NCBI RefSeq assembly: GCF_017744435.1 | Contig: NZ_JAGIBG010000008.1 | Span: 62,001 to 126,000 of the forward strand | Source of the DNA: Pseudomonas sp. | GTDB lineage: Bacteria; Pseudomonadota; Gammaproteobacteria; Pseudomonadales; Pseudomonadaceae | Direction of reading: 5' to 3' | Length of the DNA stretch: 64,000 nucleotides | Part shown: positions 51,375 through 60,256 of the stretch, piece after piece | Position numbering within the stretch: position 1 is the first letter of the stretch | Layout of the letters: each line of letters starts with the position of its first letter | Program-made: the position numbers and the translations under genes | Notes under the pieces: generated by a model | Seen by the model: only the letters and a program-made list of their open reading frames with translations | Database searches by the model: none | What the model was told of the DNA's origin: nothing

Positions 51375-52202
51375 ATGGGCATATCAGCGCAAGGGCACAA
51401 GGTCACGCTGGCCAGTGGCCTGCGGTTGCACTACCACGACACAGGCACCGGCGACCCGGTCGTCTTTATCCACGGCAGCGGCCCTGGTGCCAGCGGGCAC
51501 AGCAATTTCAAGCACAACTACCCAGCCTTCGCCGCCGCGGGTTACCGCGTCATCGTCCCGGACCTGCCCGGCTATGGGGCGTCCGACAAGCCTCTGACCG
51601 ACTACACCCTGGACTTCTTTGTCGACGCCCTGTTGGGCCTGCTCGACGCCCTCGACGTACAGCGCTGCACCCTGGTCGGCAACTCCCTGGGTGGCGCCAT
51701 CGCCATCGCCATCGCCTTGCGCCAACCCGAGCGGGTCGCACGGCTGGTGCTGATGGCCCCTGGCGGCCTGATGGACAAGGCTCAGTACTACCTGCAGATG
51801 GAAGGTATCCAGCGCATGGCTGCCGCGTTTGCCAGCGGTGAGTTGCGCGATGCCGCCGGGATGAAACGCCTGCTGGCCCTGCAACTGTTCGACCCCGCGC
51901 TGATCGACGACGCTACCGTTGCCGAGCGTGTGGCGGTGGTCGCCGAGCAACCGCCCTGTGTGCTTTCGACCATGGACGTGCCGAACATGGCCGAGCAGGT
52001 GGCGCAACTGGCCTGCCCGATCCTCGGCTTCTGGGGCATGAACGACAGGTTCTGCCCGGCCTCCGGTGCACAGACCCTGATGCAGGCCTGCCAGCGTATC
52101 CGCTTCGTGCTGCTGAGCGAGTGCGGCCATTGGGTGATGGTCGAGCACCGCGCGCTGTTCAATCGCGAGTGCCTGGCGTTTCTTGCGGAGGGCCGGCCAT
52201 GA
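51375..52202 (+). CDS. hsaD: 4,9-DSHA hydrolase (HsaD/TesD)
   Basis: A 275-residue alpha/beta hydrolase of the meta-cleavage-product family. The catalytic triad is Ser104 (VGNSLGGA), Asp224 (GMNDRFCP) and His252 (CGHWVMVEH), and the oxyanion region is HGSGPGASG. It hydrolyses the C-C bond of 4,9-DSHA to give DOHNAA (HIP) and 2-hydroxyhexa-2,4-dienoate. It starts a four-gene operon hsaD-hsaE-hsaG-hsaF. Its stop overlaps the hsaE start (ATGA). Confidence 0.93.
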   Translation: MGISAQGHKVTLASGLRLHYHDTGTGDPVVFIHGSGPGASGHSNFKHNYPAFAAAGYRVIVPDLPGYGASDKPLTDYTLDFFVDALLGLLDALDVQRCTLVGNSLGGAIAIAIALRQPERVARLVLMAPGGLMDKAQYYLQMEGIQRMAAAFASGELRDAAGMKRLLALQLFDPALIDDATVAERVAVVAEQPPCVLSTMDVPNMAEQVAQLACPILGFWGMNDRFCPASGAQTLMQACQRIRFVLLSECGHWVMVEHRALFNRECLAFLAEGRP

Positions 52203-52990
52203 CTGCGCAGCTTCACCAGCACTACGGTGATGAACTCTACCAGGCCCTGACCGAAGGCCAGACCCTGGCGCCTTTGACCGAACGCTGGCCGCAGATAACC
52301 ATCGAGGATGCCTACCACATCTCGCTGCACAGCATGCAGCGTCGCGTGGCCGCCGGCGACCGGGTCATCGGCAAGAAGATCGGCGTCACCTCGGCCGCCG
52401 TGCAGCGCATGCTCGATGTGCATCAGCCGGACTTCGGCTTCATCACCCGCAGCATGGCCTTTGCCGACGGTGCCGATATCTCCCTTGGCGAACATCGGCT
52501 TATCCAGCCGCGCGCCGAAGGTGAGATCGCCTTCGTGCTCAAGCACGACCTGGTTGGCCCAGGGGTGACCGAGGACGATGTACTGGCGGCGACAGACTAC
52601 GTCACTGCCTGCTTCGAGATTGTCGATTCACGCATTCATGACTGGCGCATCCGCATTCAGGACACGGTGGCCGACAACGCTTCCTGCGGCGTGTTCGTGC
52701 TCGGCAGCCAGTGCGTCGATCCGCGCACCCTCGACCTGCCCAACCTGCATATGCGCGTGTCGAAGAACCACCAGCCCCTGAGCGAGGGCCTGGGTTCGGC
52801 GGTGCAGGGCAACCCGTTGACTGCGGTCGCCTGGCTGGCCAATACCCTCGGCGCCTTTGGCATCCCCTTCAAGGCCGGCGAGGTGATTCTCTCGGGTTCG
52901 CTGGTGCCGCTGGAGCCGGTGCAGGCGGGCGACCACTTTTTCCTGACCATCGACGGCCTGGGCAGCGCCCAGGTGTCCTTCCGTGCCTGA
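52199..52990 (+). CDS. hsaE: 2-hydroxyhexa-2,4-dienoate hydratase (HsaE/TesE)
   Basis: A 263-residue 2-keto-4-pentenoate hydratase family enzyme, with [20 protein letters not shown] near residue 60, [13 protein letters not shown] (metal-binding glutamates) and a C-terminal [21 protein letters not shown]. It hydrates the dienoate from HsaD to 4-hydroxy-2-oxohexanoate. The length fits the family. Its start codon overlaps the hsaD stop and it precedes hsaG by 16 bp. It is probably specific for the steroid route because of operon position, but the equivalent aromatic meta-pathway enzyme looks the same. Confidence 0.92.
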   Translation: MTAQLHQHYGDELYQALTEGQTLAPLTERWPQITIEDAYHISLHSMQRRVAAGDRVIGKKIGVTSAAVQRMLDVHQPDFGFITRSMAFADGADISLGEHRLIQPRAEGEIAFVLKHDLVGPGVTEDDVLAATDYVTACFEIVDSRIHDWRIRIQDTVADNASCGVFVLGSQCVDPRTLDLPNLHMRVSKNHQPLSEGLGSAVQGNPLTAVAWLANTLGAFGIPFKAGEVILSGSLVPLEPVQAGDHFFLTIDGLGSAQVSFRA

Positions 52991-53006
52991 TCAAGGAGCA
53001 AGGCCC

Positions 53007-53915
53007 ATGAGCCAGAAACTGAAAGCGGCCATTATCGGCCCGGGAAACATCGGCACCGACCTGCTGATGAAAATGCTTCGCTCCGAATGGATCGAACCGG
53101 TCTGGATGGTCGGCGTCGACCCGGGGTCCGAAGGCCTCAAGCGCGCCCGCGAGATGGGCGTGAAGACCACTGCCGAAGGCCTCGACGGCCTGCTGCCGCA
53201 CGTGCTGGACGACGATATCCGCATCGCCTTCGATGCCACCTCGGCCTACGCCCATGCCCGCAACAGCCAGAAGCTCAACGAACTGGGCGTGGTCATGATC
53301 GACCTCACCCCCGCAGCCATCGGCCCGTTCTGCGTGCCGCCGGTCAACCTCAAGGAACATGCCGCCACGCTGGCGATGAACGTCAACATGGTCACCTGTG
53401 GCGGCCAGGCGACCATCCCCATGGTCGCTGCCGTGTCGCGCATCCAGCCGGTCGCCTATGGCGAGATCGTCGCCACGGTGTCTTCCAGCTCAGTGGGGCC
53501 GGGCACGCGGCAGAACATCGACGAATTCACCCGCACCACGGCAGGCGCCGTGGAGAGCATCGGTGGCGCGCGGCGCGGCAAGGCCATCATCGTCATCAAC
53601 CCGGCCGAGCCGCCGTTGATGATGCGCGACACCATCCATTGCCTGACCGACGACACCCCCGACCAGGATGCGATACGTGCCTCGGTACTGAGCATGGTCA
53701 GCGAAGTGCAGCGCTACGTGCCCGGCTACAAGCTGGTCAACGGCCCGGTGTTCGACGGCAACAAGGTGTCGATCTTCATCGAGGTGGAAGGCCTGGGCGA
53801 CTTCCTGCCCAAGTCGGCCGGCAACCTCGACATCATGACCGCCGCCGGCCTGCGCACCGCCGAGATGTTCGCCGAAGAAGCCCACAAGGGCGCCCTGCAA
53901 TTGCCCGCCCGTTGA
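53007..53915 (+). CDS. hsaG: Acylating acetaldehyde/propanal dehydrogenase (HsaG/TesF)
   Basis: A 302-residue enzyme with N-terminal NAD fold [18 protein letters not shown], the nucleophile Cys131 in [12 protein letters not shown], and [16 protein letters not shown]. It oxidises propanal (from HsaF) to propionyl-CoA, with aldehyde channelling in the HsaF-HsaG complex. The ATG at 53007 follows AAGGAGCAAGGCCC. Family members also serve catechol meta-pathways (BphJ, DmpF), but the operon assigns this one to steroid catabolism. Confidence 0.93.
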   Translation: MSQKLKAAIIGPGNIGTDLLMKMLRSEWIEPVWMVGVDPGSEGLKRAREMGVKTTAEGLDGLLPHVLDDDIRIAFDATSAYAHARNSQKLNELGVVMIDLTPAAIGPFCVPPVNLKEHAATLAMNVNMVTCGGQATIPMVAAVSRIQPVAYGEIVATVSSSSVGPGTRQNIDEFTRTTAGAVESIGGARRGKAIIVINPAEPPLMMRDTIHCLTDDTPDQDAIRASVLSMVSEVQRYVPGYKLVNGPVFDGNKVSIFIEVEGLGDFLPKSAGNLDIMTAAGLRTAEMFAEEAHKGALQLPAR

Positions 53916-53926
53916 GGAGAGTGACC

Positions 53927-54961
53927 ATGAACCTTCAAGGCAAGAATGTGCTGCTGCACGACATGAGCCTGCGTGACGGCATGCACGCCAAGCGTCACCA
54001 GATCAGCATCAAGCAGATGGTCGACGTGGCCACCGGCCTGGACGCTGCCGGCGTGCCGCTGATCGAGATCACCCACGGCGATGGCCTGGGCGGTGCGTCG
54101 CTGAACTATGGCATGCCGGCCCACAGCGACGAGGAGTACTTCACTGCGGTGATCCCACGGCTCAAGCAGGCCAAGGTGTCAGCGTTGCTGTTGCCGGGGA
54201 TCGGCACCCTGGATCACCTGAAGATGGCCCATGAGCATGGGGTATCGACCATTCGCGTGGCCACCCACTGCACCGAGGCCGACGTGTCCGGCCAGCACAT
54301 CGGCATGGCGGCGAAGATGGGCCTGGACACCGTGGGCTTCCTGATGATGGCGCACATGGTCAGCGCCGAAAAGCTGCTGGAGCAGGCACGCCTGATGCAG
54401 AGCTATGGTGCCAACTGCATCTACTGCACCGACTCGGCGGGTTACATGCTGCCGGACGAAGTCAGCCAGAAGATTGCCGTGCTGCGGGCGGGCCTGGAGC
54501 CGGGCGTCGAAGTGGGCTTCCATGGCCATCACAACCTGGGCATGGCCATTGCCAACTCCCTGGCGGCCATCGAGGCGGGGGCGGCGCGTATCGACGGTTC
54601 CGTCGCAGGGCTCGGTGCCGGGGCCGGCAATACGCCGCTGGAGGTGTTCGTCGCGGTGCTCGAGCGCATGGGCGTGCACAGTGGTGTGGACCTCTACCGG
54701 ATCATGGACGTGGCCGAAGACCGCGTGGTACCGATGATGGACCAGCCGATTCGCCTGGACCGCGATGCCCTGACCCTGGGCTACGCAGGGGTGTATAGCT
54801 CGTTCTTGCTGTTCGCCAAGCGTGCCGAGCTGATGTACGGCGTGCCGGCCCGCGAGCTGCTGGTGGAGCTGGGCCGGCGCGGTACCGTCGGCGGGCAGGA
54901 AGACATGATCGAGGACCTGGCCTTGACCCTGTCGCGCGCGCGCGGCTGCTTGCCGACCTGA
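53927..54961 (+). CDS. hsaF: 4-hydroxy-2-oxohexanoate aldolase (HsaF/TesG)
   Basis: A 344-residue class II DmpG-type aldolase. Visible parts are the N-terminal [13 protein letters not shown] (Arg16, Asp17 metal-binding and His20 catalytic), [18 protein letters not shown] (metal-binding His pair) and a C-terminal DmpG communication domain ([18 protein letters not shown]). It splits 4-hydroxy-2-oxohexanoate to pyruvate and propanal, which is handed to HsaG. It is the last gene of the hsaD operon; the convergent Nudix gene ends 18 bp beyond. Confidence 0.93.
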   Translation: MNLQGKNVLLHDMSLRDGMHAKRHQISIKQMVDVATGLDAAGVPLIEITHGDGLGGASLNYGMPAHSDEEYFTAVIPRLKQAKVSALLLPGIGTLDHLKMAHEHGVSTIRVATHCTEADVSGQHIGMAAKMGLDTVGFLMMAHMVSAEKLLEQARLMQSYGANCIYCTDSAGYMLPDEVSQKIAVLRAGLEPGVEVGFHGHHNLGMAIANSLAAIEAGAARIDGSVAGLGAGAGNTPLEVFVAVLERMGVHSGVDLYRIMDVAEDRVVPMMDQPIRLDRDALTLGYAGVYSSFLLFAKRAELMYGVPARELLVELGRRGTVGGQEDMIEDLALTLSRARGCLPT

Positions 54962-54979
54962 AGCGGGTATTCGCTGGCG

Positions 54980-55531
54980 TCAGCTACGCTGCGCCAGCAC
55001 CCCCATGGCCATGAATATCGCGGCAATTGCCCGCGCTTCGTGGAGTTCGCCGCTGGCGACCAGGGCTGCCACCTGCGCCATCGGTACGGTCAGGCATTCC
55101 AGCGGTTCAGGCTCGTCTGCGCTCAGCCGGCTGCAAGGGCTGAGCTGTTCGGCCAGTACCACCCGGCAGCGGTGGCCCAGGTGGCCAGGCGCCAAGGTCA
55201 GGTCGCCCAGTTCGGTCAGCCGCGCACTGTGCAGCCCCACTTCTTCGCCAAGCTCCCGTTGCGCTGCCTGCAGGTAGCTTTCGCCAGCTTCGGCGCCGCC
55301 CTTGGGCAGGCCGAGTATGGTGCCTTCCACACCCACCGCATACTCGTGGACCATCAGCAGATGGTGCGGATCCGGCATTGCCACCAGCAACACCGAGCGG
55401 TAACCAGTACCGTTCAGGCGTTCGTAGACGCGGCGCTGGCCGTTGCTGAACTGCAGGTGCAGCGCTTCGATCTGGAAATGGCTGCTTTTGGCCAGCAGTT
55501 CGGTCTTGAGGATGGTAGGGCTCTGGCGCAT
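54980..55531 (-). CDS. NudE-like Nudix hydrolase
   Basis: A 183-residue Nudix protein with the full Nudix box (GGAEAGESYLQAAQRELGEE and then VGL) and a NudE-like N-terminal domain (LKTELLAKSSHFQIEALHLQ). NudE-type enzymes hydrolyse ADP-ribose, NADH, Ap3A and similar adenosine diphosphates. In pseudomonad core genomes nudE usually adjoins cysQ, the PAP phosphatase gene; here a second copy stands under a steroid operator 63 bp upstream. It might salvage an adenylated or CoA-derived by-product, perhaps linked to the sulfonation genes. That is inference only. Confidence 0.85.
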   Translation of the reverse strand: MRQSPTILKTELLAKSSHFQIEALHLQFSNGQRRVYERLNGTGYRSVLLVAMPDPHHLLMVHEYAVGVEGTILGLPKGGAEAGESYLQAAQRELGEEVGLHSARLTELGDLTLAPGHLGHRCRVVLAEQLSPCSRLSADEPEPLECLTVPMAQVAALVASGELHEARAIAAIFMAMGVLAQRS

Positions 55532-55594
55532 GGGACGGGCCTCTGGCGGCAATAGGCGACAGGCCCACTATGGCGTGGCAAGGGGCGCCTGCCA

Positions 55595-55610
55595 TCGTCC
55601 GGGCGGACGA
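55595..55610. promoter_or_regulatory. Steroid-regulon operator 11
   Basis: TCGTCC-GGGC-GGACGA, a perfect match in both halves, 63 bp before the Nudix gene on the minus strand. Confidence 0.75.
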
Positions 55611-55634
55611 TGGCATTGCAGGCGGTGGGTGAGG

Positions 55635-56807
55635 TCAGCCCAGGGTGGCGACGCTGCGCAGGATCAGCCGGACCAGCATGGTCTGGCGGGTGACGCCGGT
55701 CTTGGAGAAGGTGGAGCGCAGGTGCGCACGCGACGTGTTGCGGCTGATGCCGAGCTCTTCGGAGGCTTCGTCGAGGGTCAGGCCATTGGCCAGGAGCATG
55801 GCCAGCTGGGTTTCCGCCGGCGTGAAGTCGAACAGCGCGCGGACGATCTCCTGGGGCGCGGTGGATTGTTGCTCCGGGTCGCTGATGAAGATCACCACGG
55901 CGGGGCATTGCTTGCCCTCGCTCCAGGCTGCCAGGGGCACCGAGCGCACGATGAGCCCTAAGTCAGCGCGACCGGACGGGCGCTTGACGCGCATGGCTTC
56001 GACCACCGTCGCCTGGTTGCCCTTCTGCGAAAGCATGGCCTGGCGCACCAGGCGGCGATACTCCTGGGTGTCGCGGGCGCTGCCGACCTGCAGGCCATCA
56101 TTGACCTGCTTGATGCCGTCTTTCTCTTGCAGCAGCCGATCGGCGACCTGGTTGGTCTGCAGCACCTTGCCGGTTTCGTCGAGGATGATGGTGCCCACGG
56201 CCATCTGGTCGACGGCACCGGCATACAGGTTGCGTTCGCTCTCGATACGGTTGAGCTGCATGTGCACCTTGATCGACTGCTCCAGGTGCGGGATGAAACG
56301 TGCCAGCAAGGCCTTTTCGGCGTTGACGAAGGGCGGATCGTCGCGCCCCCGGCTGATGCGCAGGCGGCACTGGGCACCGTCGCTGGTATTGATGTCCACC
56401 CCCAGGATATGGAAGACGTCCACCGGTTCCAGGAAGTTACGGAAGAACTCCGACTGCCTGAGCTCGGCTTCCGGCAGGTAATCGCTCAAGGCGACGACTT
56501 CGTTGCTGGGGAGCCCGATGAAGGGGTCCAGGGCAAAGAAGTGCTTGTTGTAGGAGTTGGTCGCTTCGCTGGAGGTGCCATTGGTACTGACCATCAGGCC
56601 GTCGACCTGGGTGCTGGGCGGGCGCAGGATGAAGGTGACGTACTTGCTGTCGAGGAGGCGATTGAGCTGGTTGAGGAAGGTCACCCATGGGATGTTTTCC
56701 ATCGGGCCCTGATAGAGCTGACCGACCAGCTCGCTGAAGTCTTCGAGGTTGAGACTCTGCATGAATGCGTACCGTTTATTATTATTAGCACTGGCGTCGG
56801 CGAGCAT
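55635..56807 (-). CDS. LuxR-type (TeiR-like) steroid regulator, copy 2
   Basis: A 390-residue protein paralogous to the regulator at 11791-12933. It has a sensor N-terminal region, a middle PAS-like part (TIILDETGKVLQTNQVADRL), and a C-terminal LuxR HTH (FTPAETQLAMLLANGLTLDE, then SRNTSRAHLRSTFSKTGVTR). The start at 56807 is preferred because AAGGACACCGTTT precedes it; a shorter start at 56762 (MQSLNLEDF) is also possible. The gene lies downstream of kshA by 89 bp and no operator precedes it directly. It is a candidate activator of the TCGTCC operators. Confidence 0.85.
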   Translation of the reverse strand: MLADASANNNKRYAFMQSLNLEDFSELVGQLYQGPMENIPWVTFLNQLNRLLDSKYVTFILRPPSTQVDGLMVSTNGTSSEATNSYNKHFFALDPFIGLPSNEVVALSDYLPEAELRQSEFFRNFLEPVDVFHILGVDINTSDGAQCRLRISRGRDDPPFVNAEKALLARFIPHLEQSIKVHMQLNRIESERNLYAGAVDQMAVGTIILDETGKVLQTNQVADRLLQEKDGIKQVNDGLQVGSARDTQEYRRLVRQAMLSQKGNQATVVEAMRVKRPSGRADLGLIVRSVPLAAWSEGKQCPAVVIFISDPEQQSTAPQEIVRALFDFTPAETQLAMLLANGLTLDEASEELGISRNTSRAHLRSTFSKTGVTRQTMLVRLILRSVATLG

Positions 56808-56896
56808 AAACGGTGTCCTTGCTTGCGCGCAATGTCCCGCCACAGGCCCGATCAGCGGTCACTGCTGGCCGCTGTCGGGTGCCAGGTATCCCGCTG

Positions 56897-57940
56897 TCAG
56901 GCGCGCTCGGCGCCACACACGTCAAACTGTTTGCGGGTGCGAGTATCGTCGCAGATCAACGCCACATCGGTGTAGAACTGCTCATACCAGCGGCGCAGCT
57001 GGTACACCGGGCCATCGCCGTCGCACAGCAGCGGGTTGTCGACACGGGTCTTGCTGTGCCAGATCGCGACATCCTCGTAGAAAGCCTCCTGGGCCTGTTT
57101 GACATAGGCCTTGGCGATGGCCTGGTTGTCTTCCTCGCTCAGGCCCGGGATCTTCTTGACCAGCACCCCGTAGCGCAGGGTGAAGCTGTCGAGGTCGATC
57201 GGCACGTGGCAGTTCAGCAGCACCGAATGAATCGGCTGATCGCCTATGGCGCCGGTCATTTCGGTGATCTGGTAGGCCGGGCCGTAGTAGGTGGCGACGG
57301 TGGTCAGCAGGCTGTCACCGGATAGCCGCGCACTGCGCGCGCGCATGACCTGGGCGGCGGTGTGCCCCTCGAAGACGTTGCTGAAGGCTTCGATCGGGGC
57401 GCCATGCACGGTGTCGAAATGTGCCATGTCGGCGACGTTGTCGATCAGCTCGCGGCAATTGGTGTCGATCTTCAGGTCGGCAATTTCCCACGTTGCCCAT
57501 TGCTCGTCGTAACAGGCATCGATGCGCGGGATGGCCTGCTCGGCGATCGGCGCATTGCCTTCGGGGTCGTTCCACACGAACAGCAGGTGGTTCTGCTCCA
57601 TGATCGGCCAGCGCTTGACCTTGGCCCGTGGCGGGATGCGCTTGGCGTACGGGATGTCGTCGCAGACACCGTCGGCATTCCAGCGCCAGCCGTGGAACGG
57701 GCAGCGGATGGCATTGCCTTCGACACAGCCAGTGCTCAGGTCGGCACCCATGTGCGGGCAGTAACCGTCGAGAATGTTCAGTTGGCCATCTTCGCCCTGG
57801 AAGGCCACCAGGCAGGTGCCGAACACGTCCAGGCGGTGGGCCTGGCCATCGCGATACTGGGCCGCCAGGCCAAGGCAGTGCCAACCACGTGCGTAGCGGT
57901 CCTCCAGCAGTTTGGCTTCGATACGGTGCAGTGTGCTCAT
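56897..57940 (-). CDS. kshA: 3-ketosteroid 9alpha-hydroxylase oxygenase (KshA)
   Basis: A 347-residue Rieske non-haem iron oxygenase. The Rieske cluster ligands are Cys61-His63 (GYCPHMGADL) and Cys80-His83 (RCPFHGWRW). The mononuclear iron site is in DNVADMAHFDTVHG (His174, His179), with a distal acidic ligand near residue 300. It hydroxylates C9 of 3-ketosteroids; together with Delta1-dehydrogenation this opens ring B. Electrons come from KshB at 28170, encoded 28 kb away. Operator 12 lies 120 bp upstream, in the divergent gap with the SDR at 58136. Confidence 0.92.
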   Translation of the reverse strand: MSTLHRIEAKLLEDRYARGWHCLGLAAQYRDGQAHRLDVFGTCLVAFQGEDGQLNILDGYCPHMGADLSTGCVEGNAIRCPFHGWRWNADGVCDDIPYAKRIPPRAKVKRWPIMEQNHLLFVWNDPEGNAPIAEQAIPRIDACYDEQWATWEIADLKIDTNCRELIDNVADMAHFDTVHGAPIEAFSNVFEGHTAAQVMRARSARLSGDSLLTTVATYYGPAYQITEMTGAIGDQPIHSVLLNCHVPIDLDSFTLRYGVLVKKIPGLSEEDNQAIAKAYVKQAQEAFYEDVAIWHSKTRVDNPLLCDGDGPVYQLRRWYEQFYTDVALICDDTRTRKQFDVCGAERA

Positions 57941-58060
57941 GTTGTTGTTCTCCGGTTCTTGTTAGGGCCGCTGGCGGTTGCACGCCATTGCGATCACGGG
58001 CAGCTCGGCCGACGGTACGGGTGCACTCAAGCGATTCTGCCGCGCGTGTCGTGGCGGTCA

Positions 58061-58076
58061 TCGTCTGAACGGACGA
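58061..58076. promoter_or_regulatory. Steroid-regulon operator 12 (kshA/SDR divergent)
   Basis: TCGTCT-GAAC-GGACGA, 59 bp before the SDR at 58136 (plus) and 120 bp before kshA (minus). Confidence 0.7.
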
Positions 58077-58135
58077 TGGCCGCTGGCAGCAGGGCGGATT
58101 TACTGGCAGCCATCAGCCATGTGCAGGAGAACGTG

Positions 58136-58966
58136 ATGGCAGGACAGGTAGCAGTGATCACCGGCGCAGCCAGCGGCATTGGCCGCGGGCTGGCCGAACA
58201 TGCGGCGCAGCTTGGCCTGCGCCTGGTGCTGGCGGATGTCGACGAGCCGCGCCTCATGGCACTGGCCGCGCAGTTGCGGGGGCAGGGCGCCGAGGTGCTG
58301 GCCAGGGTTACCCAGGTGGGCGACCCCGAGCAGATGGCGCAGCTGCGCGATGCAGCCCTGGCGCGTTTTGCAGGCGTCGACCTGCTGTTCAACAACGCCG
58401 GTGTGATGCAGACCGGCTACAGCTGGGAAGTCGACGCCGCTCAATGGCAGCGAATCCTCGACATCAACCTGCGAGGCGTGATCAACGGCATCCACTGCTT
58501 CGTGCCGCTGCTGCTCGAGCAGCAGCGCCCGGCCCACGTGATCAATACCGCGTCGCTGGCAGGGCTGGTCTGCAGCCCGTTGATGGCGCCTTACACCGTC
58601 ACCAAGCAAGCCGTGGTGGCGCTCAGCGAAACCCTGCACTACGAGCTGGCCCAGCTGGGTGCGCAAGTCTCGGTGTCAGTGCTCTGCCCAGGCGCCGTGG
58701 CCAGCGCCATCATGGCCTCCGACCCGGTCGGGGAGGGCCCGGCGGCATCCTTCAACGCTGCGCTCGACAGCAGCATTCGCGCCGGCATGAGCCCGCGCGA
58801 GCTGGCCGCCCAGGTGTTCCAGGCCGTCGACGAGAAGCGCTTCTGGATTCTCCCGCACAAAGCATTCAAGCCCGCTCTGGAGCGGCGCCTGCGCAGCATG
58901 CTCGATGAAACCAACCCGACGTTCGCCATGGCCGACCTGGAGGAAGACGCACATGCCACTCGATGA
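58136..58966 (+). CDS. SDR family oxidoreductase
   Basis: A 276-residue SDR: TGAASGIGRGLAEHAAQLG near residue 9, DLLFNNAGVMQTGYSWEV, and an active site YTVTKQAVVALSETLHYEL. The C-terminal part is longer than usual (FWILPHKAFKPALERRLRSM). It looks like the bacterial group acting on bulky hydroxyls, so a hydroxysteroid is likely. The ATG at 58136 follows GCAGGAGAACGTG. It overlaps the hydrolase start by 14 bp, indicating a two-gene operon. Confidence 0.83.
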   Translation: MAGQVAVITGAASGIGRGLAEHAAQLGLRLVLADVDEPRLMALAAQLRGQGAEVLARVTQVGDPEQMAQLRDAALARFAGVDLLFNNAGVMQTGYSWEVDAAQWQRILDINLRGVINGIHCFVPLLLEQQRPAHVINTASLAGLVCSPLMAPYTVTKQAVVALSETLHYELAQLGAQVSVSVLCPGAVASAIMASDPVGEGPAASFNAALDSSIRAGMSPRELAAQVFQAVDEKRFWILPHKAFKPALERRLRSMLDETNPTFAMADLEEDAHATR

Positions 58967-59879
58967 CCAGCTTGCCAGCGTACTGCAGGGTTTCAGCGCC
59001 CAGGGTGAGCCCGATTACGCCACCCTTGATGTGCCCCAGTACCGACTGTACGCGGACAACCTGATGCCGCCTTTGGCCGGCGCCGAAATGGCCGAGGTCC
59101 GGGATATTGAAGTCGGCGGGGCCCAGGGGATGCTCGCGGCGCGCCTGTACCGGCCCGTGCTGCACGAGCGCTTGCCATTGCTGGTGTTCTTTCACGGCGG
59201 TGGCTTTGTGATCGGCAACCTGGACACCCACGACAACCTGTGCCGCACCTTGGCGCAGGAGACCGGCGCGGTCGTGGTGTCGGTGGCCTACCGCCTTGCA
59301 CCGGAGGCGCCTTTCCCGGCAGCGCCGCACGATTGCCATGCCGCAACCCTGTGGCTGGTCGAGCATGCCCAGGCACTGGGCGTGGACGCTGAGCGCCTGG
59401 CACTGGCCGGTGACAGCGCCGGTGCCAACCTGGCGATTGCGGTCAGTCGCCTGGCCCGCGAACGGCGGGGGCCGGCGATTCGGCATCAGTGCCTGTTCTA
59501 TCCGGTGACCGATGCGGCGTGCGCTACGGCGTCCTATGCACAATTTGCCGAAGGTTACCTGTTGTCGCGAAACATGATGCGCTGGTTCTGGGGGCAGTAC
59601 CTGGAGCACCCGCAGCAGGGTGAAGACCCGCTGGCATCGCCCCTGCGCGACGAGCACCTGCAGGGTTTGCCAGCCACCACCTTGCTGACTGCCGAATACG
59701 ACCCGCTTCGCGATGAAGGCGAGGCGTTTGCCGAACGCTTGCAGGCGGCAGGGGTGAGCGTGCGGCTGGAGCGTTGCAACGGCATGGTGCACGGTTTCAT
59801 CAGCATGGCGCCCTTCGTCGAGGCTGCCGCACGGGCGTTGCAGGGCGCCGCTGCGGACCTGCGCCGAGCGTTGCAGTAA
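58953..59879 (+). CDS. Hormone-sensitive-lipase-family alpha/beta hydrolase
   Basis: A 308-residue esterase of the HSL/bacterial family IV. It has the oxyanion-hole motif FFHGGGFVIGNLDTHD near residue 80, the nucleophile motif LAGDSAGANLAIA near residue 152, the acid in AEYDPLRDEGEAFAE and His in GMVHGFISM. It is intracellular (no signal peptide). In a steroid operon it may hydrolyse a steroid ester or lactone. It overlaps the SDR by 14 bp. Ester-steroid specificity is an inference. Confidence 0.85.
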   Translation: MPLDDQLASVLQGFSAQGEPDYATLDVPQYRLYADNLMPPLAGAEMAEVRDIEVGGAQGMLAARLYRPVLHERLPLLVFFHGGGFVIGNLDTHDNLCRTLAQETGAVVVSVAYRLAPEAPFPAAPHDCHAATLWLVEHAQALGVDAERLALAGDSAGANLAIAVSRLARERRGPAIRHQCLFYPVTDAACATASYAQFAEGYLLSRNMMRWFWGQYLEHPQQGEDPLASPLRDEHLQGLPATTLLTAEYDPLRDEGEAFAERLQAAGVSVRLERCNGMVHGFISMAPFVEAAARALQGAAADLRRALQ

Positions 59880-59884
59880 TGCCG

Positions 59885-59914
59885 GCCTGCCTCGTCCATT
59901 CGGACGAGGCAGGC
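59885..59914. promoter_or_regulatory. Steroid-regulon operator 13, extended palindrome
   Basis: The core TCGTCC-ATTC-GGACGA is at 59892-59907. It is extended on both sides so that arms GCCTGCCTCGTCC and GGACGAGGCAGGC pair perfectly over 13 bp. It sits 59 bp upstream of the small ORF at 59967 and could also act as a terminator for the upstream hydrolase, although no T-run follows. Confidence 0.7.
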
Positions 59915-59966
59915 GGCAAGCGGCAATTCTAGTCTGGCAGTACACCATCTCCCTGCATCGAGAGCC

Positions 59967-60140
59967 ATGGCCATGAAAACAACAAGAATATGCCTGACCC
60001 TGATTACCTGCGCCTTCGTCCTGGCCTATGTGTCGGCGTTGACGCAGCCCTTACCGGTTTCGCACGTGGCCTACTACTGCCAGCCTGGTTATGCGTCCTG
60101 CTACATGCCGGCGCTCGGTGCCATGCGCCTGTTGCCTTGA
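59967..60140 (+). CDS. Small membrane/exported protein, unknown
   Basis: A 57-residue ORF, MAMKTTRICLTLITCAFVLA then a short hydrophobic stretch ending near QPLPVSHVAYY, with three cysteines before and after (including CQPGYASCY) and a C-terminal RLLP. It has an N-terminal hydrophobic segment that could be a signal anchor or signal peptide. The start (59967 or the in-frame ATG 59973) follows GAGAGCC. Operator 13 is 59 bp upstream, the same distance as in clear regulon genes, which supports it being real. It is followed by kstD at 60257. I do not recognise a family. Confidence 0.55.
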   Translation: MAMKTTRICLTLITCAFVLAYVSALTQPLPVSHVAYYCQPGYASCYMPALGAMRLLP

Positions 60141-60256
60141 GCAAGCTAATGCGGCCGAGGGGGTAGGGTGGCTACCTAGCGTTGACCTGCGCCTGCTCCG
60201 GCCGACCTCAATTCGTCGCAATCGCGGCCGTTGGCCGCACAGGGAGAAGGGCTTCA

